Below are positions 59,093 to 64,000 of a DNA stretch of 64,000 bases, piece after piece (the first letter of the stretch is position 1; the number at the start of each line of letters is the position of its first letter). Where the stretch lies: assembly GCF_026151205.1 (NCBI RefSeq), contig NC_087079.1, positions 4,297,230-4,361,229 on the forward strand, read 5' to 3'. Source of the DNA: Bolinopsis microptera. Taxonomy: Eukaryota; Ctenophora; Tentaculata; Lobata; Bolinopsidae. Made by a program: the position numbers and the translations under genes. The notes under the pieces are model-generated. The model searched no databases, was not told where the DNA came from, and saw nothing but the letters and a program-made list of their open reading frames with translations.

Positions 59093-61540
59093 CTATTTAG
59101 AAGAATTTATATCGAAAACTGCAGTCTGTATATGGAAATTTTTGACGTTTTGATTCCATTATAGATGTGATTTTTACCATTTCTTTTTCAACATAGATGA
59201 ATCAGTTATTATTGTCCTGGAGATGTCTATGAACGAAATTAAGAAATGATTATGATCATGAAAACCGGAAGTTACTTCCGAATTCTCGAATATTATAATA
59301 TTTATATGTCAATTATTTCCGTTTTAAAACAAATGAAAGTCGAAAATTTCCCATCGTTGCCAAAAGCAGCAACCAAAAAGAAATTTAATTTTATAACAAT
59401 AGGTAGCATTACAAATAAAGTTTTACAAGAACCGCGGCACCGTCTATCCTACTCTACCGTCCTCCGGGGACGAGGTCTGAGTTTCCCTCAGTGCAACTAT
59501 CATTTTATCATCTATCAACATTTTAAAGGAGGCACCGGTCCTCTCACAAAGAAGTAGAAACTGATAGTGAGGTGGTACGAACAGGGAGTTGGGAGTATTC
59601 TGCGAGCTGAGCTGCTGACTTTGGAGCTGGACTCAATCCGCCTCTCTCTCTTGCTAAAGGGATAGGTACAGGTAGGAGGGTAAGTGCCGGTTGATGAACG
59701 CATGTTACCTAACGAGTTGCGGGGAAGGAACCCCGAAAAAACAGAGGTATAGTTATGAGGAGATGCGGGCTCGGTACCGCTCGGTACCCTGAAGTTGTCG
59801 TTTAGGGAAGGTACCAGAGGACAGCACAGTTAGATGGTTATCACCCGGCTCAGTTTCTGGATTCTGTTCAGTAGAAGGTCGCCCTGCTTTATCACCGCCT
59901 GGGTCGAAAGGGGTTTTTGAGTAATGATCGTGATTTACAAAATTAGCAGATATGTCAGGGAAGTGACTGGCACGTGGCTCCGGCGCGCTATTATAAAAAG
60001 TTGGTGACAGTGACGCCGCGCGCACGTGCCAGTCACAGTTTCACTGTGACAACTACCCTCCTCACAATATCACTGATGAGTTTTGAGGCAAGGCATTGGG
60101 CAGGCAGGTGCGCAGTACTTTGGTAAAAATGCGACCAATTTTGCACCAACACCGCGCACTTCCCTCCGGGTAATGCTTAGATCTTTAGATCACAGTGAGA
60201 GTGACACAACAAATAATTTCAAGTTAAGTAACACCAAACAACAAACACATTGACGCTTTGGTCTGTTCGCTGTTGTACGAGTCAGTTCGGAAATCAAATT
60301 CAAGTTAGAATATCCGGGTTTAACAGATCTCAGTATACGATCGAGACACGGTAGAAGATTATGACGACTATGTGTGAGACGAGTCGCCAGCAGGATATAG
60401 GATTCAATGGAAGTTACTCTAATAGTAATTATAAGCTCCACAAAGTGGTCAATTTTAAATTAAACTTCGGTTACTTCTCTCAGTAAAAAACACGATGGTT
60501 ACAACACTACATCAAAACTGGTTTTGCACCGGCCAAGATTTCGCATTACATTTTTGGAATTCCAGAGCACTTTTTTAGTTGAAAGAATAACTATAACTGC
60601 TGCTGTTATAGTCTGATGCAGATGAGTTTTAGAGGGTGCTGAGTTTACTGATGACCTCTATATAGAAATAATTTATTATCGGCTTAAACACGGCCAAGTT
60701 ATTGGTCCCTTTATGAGGCTTTCAGAGGCCTCATAAATTTTAAGGGCCTGTCATAAGACCATTTTACGGTCAATTAAGCTCATTTTTTAGCTGAATGCGG
60801 ATTGTTATTTTTAGCTGATGTTTAGGATTTCAGATTCCCAAACCAACTATTTTGGAGGTCTAGAGGTTTTAAGACCTCTGAAAGCCGTACAAGTTAGCCA
60901 ATTAAACTTGATTATCTTTGGCCGATTTTAATTCCTTCTAAATGGAAATTGGTCATAACCAAAAGTCAGTGCCCTGGAAAATCTGAATTGGACGAAAATG
61001 ACAGCAATTGTGAATGTTTTTAAAAAACGTGCTCTGCAATTTAAAGAATTTAATAAATTGCACCGGATTTCCCTGCCGTGCATGCCAATCTAATTCTTAT
61101 ATCGCGTTAAAACTGCGATTAATATTTTGGGGTAGAATTTAAGTCTAATTTGCGATTCTCACTGCAAGAGTGCAGTGAAACATATTGGCCATTTAGTGTC
61201 TTTTCAATGTCTTTTCATTCGACGACTTTTATGCAAAGAATGTGCAAACCCTCTTAGATTTAAAAAGTTGTGGACTGTGGTACCGGCTTTGAGCTTTAGC
61301 CAAATAAACCGCGTATTAAAGAAGTCTGACTGGCCCTTAATTCATTGGGAGCATTTTGGGGTGGTGTCAAAATCGAAAAGGATTTGGACAGAATTTCGAA
61401 CAAAAATAGTAGATGCTAAGGGCGAGGGGGTTTAATGAGGGTTTCAATGAGGGTTTCAATGAGGGGTTCAATAAGGGGACATCATTTGTAATGACACACA
61501 TCTGGTCCCTTAGTCTCGGGTATTGGTCGCTTGCACAAAC
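59093..61540. other. Region between convergent genes, with a GC-richer, promoter-like patch
   Basis: No gene is claimed. 59500-60100 is richer in GC. On the minus strand a Pro/Ser/Thr-rich open frame at 60025-59753 and a sequence with a good acceptor (CCTATCCCTTTAG, ending near 59655) could be exons of an unidentified gene, but I could not link them in phase. The last exon of PSMD6 should also lie here and was not found. A short 14-bp repeat (GAGGGTTTCAATGA) occurs at 61427-61470. Confidence 0.4.
59963..60036. promoter_or_regulatory. Perfect 14-bp inverted repeat with E-boxes around a TATA-like sequence
   Basis: GTGACTGGCACGTG at 59963-59976 is repeated in inverse at 60023-60036. Each arm contains CACGTG. 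The 46-bp spacer holds TTATAAAAAG and two GC-rich patches. The layout fits a symmetric regulatory element or cruciform upstream of a minus-strand transcript, but no transcript was confirmed. Confidence 0.42.
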
Positions 61541-63952
61541 CTGATACTGCCAGTTTTTCTTGTCTGGTCTGTTTGTCTGAATTATCCCACCCACTTTGTC
61601 GATTTTAGCGTTCAGTGCTCCCGTTGTGATAAACCGAGACAGCTCCCTGCGTGAGAATTAATTAAGTTTATGATATCAGATTATGACGTCACTATATCTT
61701 GCATGAAGACATCACGACACAAAGAAAGAAACTGTTTGGCCATGTTCAATCCTTATATGGGAAATATATCAGTAAGACCAGAAATGATACACATAAAATG
61801 TTTAATGATTTCGATTTCAAGAAGCACTATCAAATTTTGAAAACTTTAAATAGACGAAGAAAATCTGACTAGATAGAACGATCTCGAACAAGTGAAGGCG
61901 CAAAAATTTGTACAGTAAAACATAATAAACATTCTGCGCCATCTCAAACCCTAACCGAAATCCTAAGGATCAGATTTCTTAAGTTTTAACATACCAGTCT
62001 TGCTAAATAAACTAGACAGGTCAAATAATTCCATCATGTCAAAAAGTCGGGCAGCTTTCCTAAAAACAAAATATTGGCGTAGTGCCAAAACAAGGTACAT
62101 ACCTGTCGATGAATTTCTCAGAGACGCCGAAGCTATTGGCCATGTAGTTGACAGTGAGAGAACTGTAGGACTCCAGAAGCTGCGCGTAAGATCTGATCCT
62201 CATTTCCCTGACGTAGTAGTTTGTATGTGGTGCCAAAATGCTGTCGGACTTCAGGAATCCTTCGATCTCACCTGCGGGAAGTCGTTAGTGTGTCTCTTAC
62301 TGTTTCTACCTAAATCTGAGTTTCATATTTGCCTGAACTGTTTGATAGCGTGTGCCTTTCAAAACCTTTAATTTTGGAACTTCCCACGCACTCAATACCA
62401 CATATTATAATCTTTTAGTGTTTTTTCGCATAAACTTTAAGAACTGATCCGGGGGTATTGTCTCACGAGGCTTCGTCCGAATAAAATAGTCTAGAAGAAT
62501 CTAGCTCCAAATAACTGACATAGGCCCCCCCCCACCCCCCTGCAATTTATGACTTTATGATAAATATGATGCTGAGAATAAGCGGATATGGACTATGTGT
62601 TTATCTTCCACATCAAACGAACTCTGGTGTTCTACAATAACAAGGATACGCATTTATTTCTGCGGGTCTGAGCACTGTCAAAAACGTTAAACCGTGCACA
62701 CGACATCTTACATGACGCACATTGTAGTTTTAAGGTCAAAGGTGGGATAATTCCATGGTGGGCTTACATCCGCACACCGGGCAACCAGCTTTCTTACGAG
62801 ATTTTCTTTCCTACTTGCATAGTATGAGCAACATTTACTTGAGAGAAGAGATGGTTATTATAACACAGGTTTTCAATTTTTAAGTTTAATCATGTGTCAA
62901 CCCTCAAATATCAGTTTAAATATTCACTTACCAAGGGCTTCAAAGAAGTCAGCATATTGTGCGTTGTACAGGGAATATATGTAACTCTTGAAGAGGGGCA
63001 AATCGTGTAGAACTTCGTTAATGTCAGCACCCTCGACAACCTAATAACATTTGATAATGAATTGCGTTTTTTATTTTGTCTGCACGTTGATTAAAAGATG
63101 CAACTACTAGAGCTGGGATTGAAGGTGTAAAAGCAGTAAAGATTTTGCGCTTTAACGCGCGCCTATTACTCGTTGCTACTGCTGAAAAAGGTCCTTTGTA
63201 ATACAAAGTTTGATTTGCTGTTCGCGCGTAGCGTCATAAGCTCTTACTTTCCGGTTTAGAAAAAATCGTGGGCACATGCATACAAAGCGAAACATGTCAC
63301 AACTCACATGACATACTATAATTCACACAAGGAAAACCATGTCCTTAGAAATATATTTTTAAACATACCTTCTTGGTCAGATCCTTCCTATCAAGAGCAA
63401 GCATGGACGATATGATGGCATATTTGATGAAAGTTAAATAATCCATAAGTTCGTACGATGTAAACGTAGATACAGTGTCAAGGAAATTGTCAGCAGCTTC
63501 TTGGAAATTTCTAACTGACATAGCATACAATCCTGAGTAAACTTTCAATCGGTTTCTTCTATCCCAATCTCCTCCCAATTCAATCAGCCTGGAATTAAAT
63601 ATGGGGGATGAACAACTTTCAAAATGAGAGATTTTCCACTGTGGAACCTGCCTATTTTCGTGGCATATAAAATAAGCTACCATCTGGAAAATATTTCGCT
63701 TAAAAACTTACTCTTTAGCTTTATCTAAGTTTGTTGTGATAATCTTGTTGTCGTTGAAGAAGAATCCTAGTCTGATGAGATGGAAATGAAGATCCAGCTT
63801 GTGCCCAGTAGTGTTGGTTTTGTCGAGGGTTACCTTCAACATTTTCAGTGATTCTTCTTTACTGCCAATCAGTGTCAGGTATTCGCATTTCTTTACCATA
63901 GCTTCCCTTACCTCACTTTCTCCCTCATTTTTCTCTGCATTCTCGATTGACT
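61541..63952 (-). CDS. PSMD6: 26S proteasome regulatory subunit Rpn7 (PSMD6), partial
   Basis: Rpn7 is a PCI-domain subunit of the proteasome lid, which docks and deubiquitinates substrates in nucleus and cytosol. Five minus-strand exons join in phase: 63952-63712, 63588-63369, 63040-62932, 62271-62103 and 61646-61541. Markers in order: [39 protein letters not shown], the near-invariant [19 protein letters not shown], then [38 protein letters not shown], the PCI winged-helix part [20 protein letters not shown] and [12 protein letters not shown]. About 281 residues are visible of a usual 389. The N-terminal exons lie beyond the right edge. The last exon (family sequence around L-L-N-R-x-Q-K-L-S-R) was not found below 61541, although the donor after WQYQ is intact. 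The longer open frame on the opposite strand at 62000-62371 is its antisense shadow. Confidence 0.92.
62272..62931. other. Intron of PSMD6
   Basis: Non-coding, with a C-rich run around 62527-62540; otherwise unremarkable. Confidence 0.7.
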
Positions 63953-64000
63953 CTGTTTAATTATGATCTGATTACTGGCCGATAAATAAGATTACAAAGC

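Noticed and set aside
59515-60025. Pair of minus-strand frames as a two-exon gene
   Set aside because: A good acceptor is present near 59655 but the phases and donors could not be reconciled, and no family is recognisable.
62000-62371. 123-codon plus-strand frame with Cys pairs
   Set aside because: It lies exactly opposite a conserved PSMD6 exon (62103-62271) with proper splice sites and strong homology, so it is an antisense shadow.

Overview
This is animal (eukaryotic) nuclear DNA. The genes are split by GT-AG introns and belong to metazoan families: 26S proteasome subunit Rpn7/PSMD6, a vertebrate-type serine dehydratase, an arylsulfatase B-like sulfatase, a DC-STAMP-domain membrane protein, the end of a pepsin/cathepsin D-like protease, and an RNA-transposon reverse transcriptase. 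The DNA is AT-rich and unusually full of minisatellites and transposon debris. An invertebrate, perhaps an early-branching one such as a cnidarian, is my inference. The species cannot be fixed from sequence alone.

Layout. 3-410 (+): last exon of a pepsin-family protein whose second catalytic motif is destroyed. 1359-2882 (+): 5'-truncated non-LTR retrotransposon with an open reverse-transcriptase frame. 4841-13585 (+): unrecognised gene that I assembled as 17 phase-consistent exons; four introns carry four different tandem arrays. 14904-17136: 2.2-kb element with terminal inverted repeats and a recurring TGTCACA motif. 17508-26886 (-): DC-STAMP-domain gene; its main exon is 24732-26886 and two small zinc-binding exons lie beyond a 6.8-kb intron. 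That intron holds 44-bp arrays, a tandem 2,908-bp duplication and a non-autonomous transposon with long inverted ends. 27-34 kb: gene-poor, with dispersed repeat relics and a purine-rich array. 34441-42577 (+): four-exon arylsulfatase whose last exon continues in frame into about 1,100 residues of Asp/Glu/Ser/Thr repeats. 44048-46392 (-): six-exon unrecognised gene. 47.8-51 kb: two simple arrays. 51329-59092 (+): complete six-exon serine dehydratase. 61541-63952 (-): five exons of PSMD6, converging on the dehydratase.

Two signals stand out. First, the sulfatase with a giant acidic repeat tail looks like a lineage-specific secreted protein that couples a sulfatase to a polyanionic domain. Second, several intronic minisatellites are built from the splice signals of the adjoining exon: a 59-bp array repeats an exon end with its donor, 44-bp arrays repeat a near-copy of the neighbouring donor, and a 15-bp array repeats a branch-point-like TTTCTAAC. 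I found no operon or functional pathway linking neighbouring genes. No rRNA, tRNA or CRISPR array was seen.
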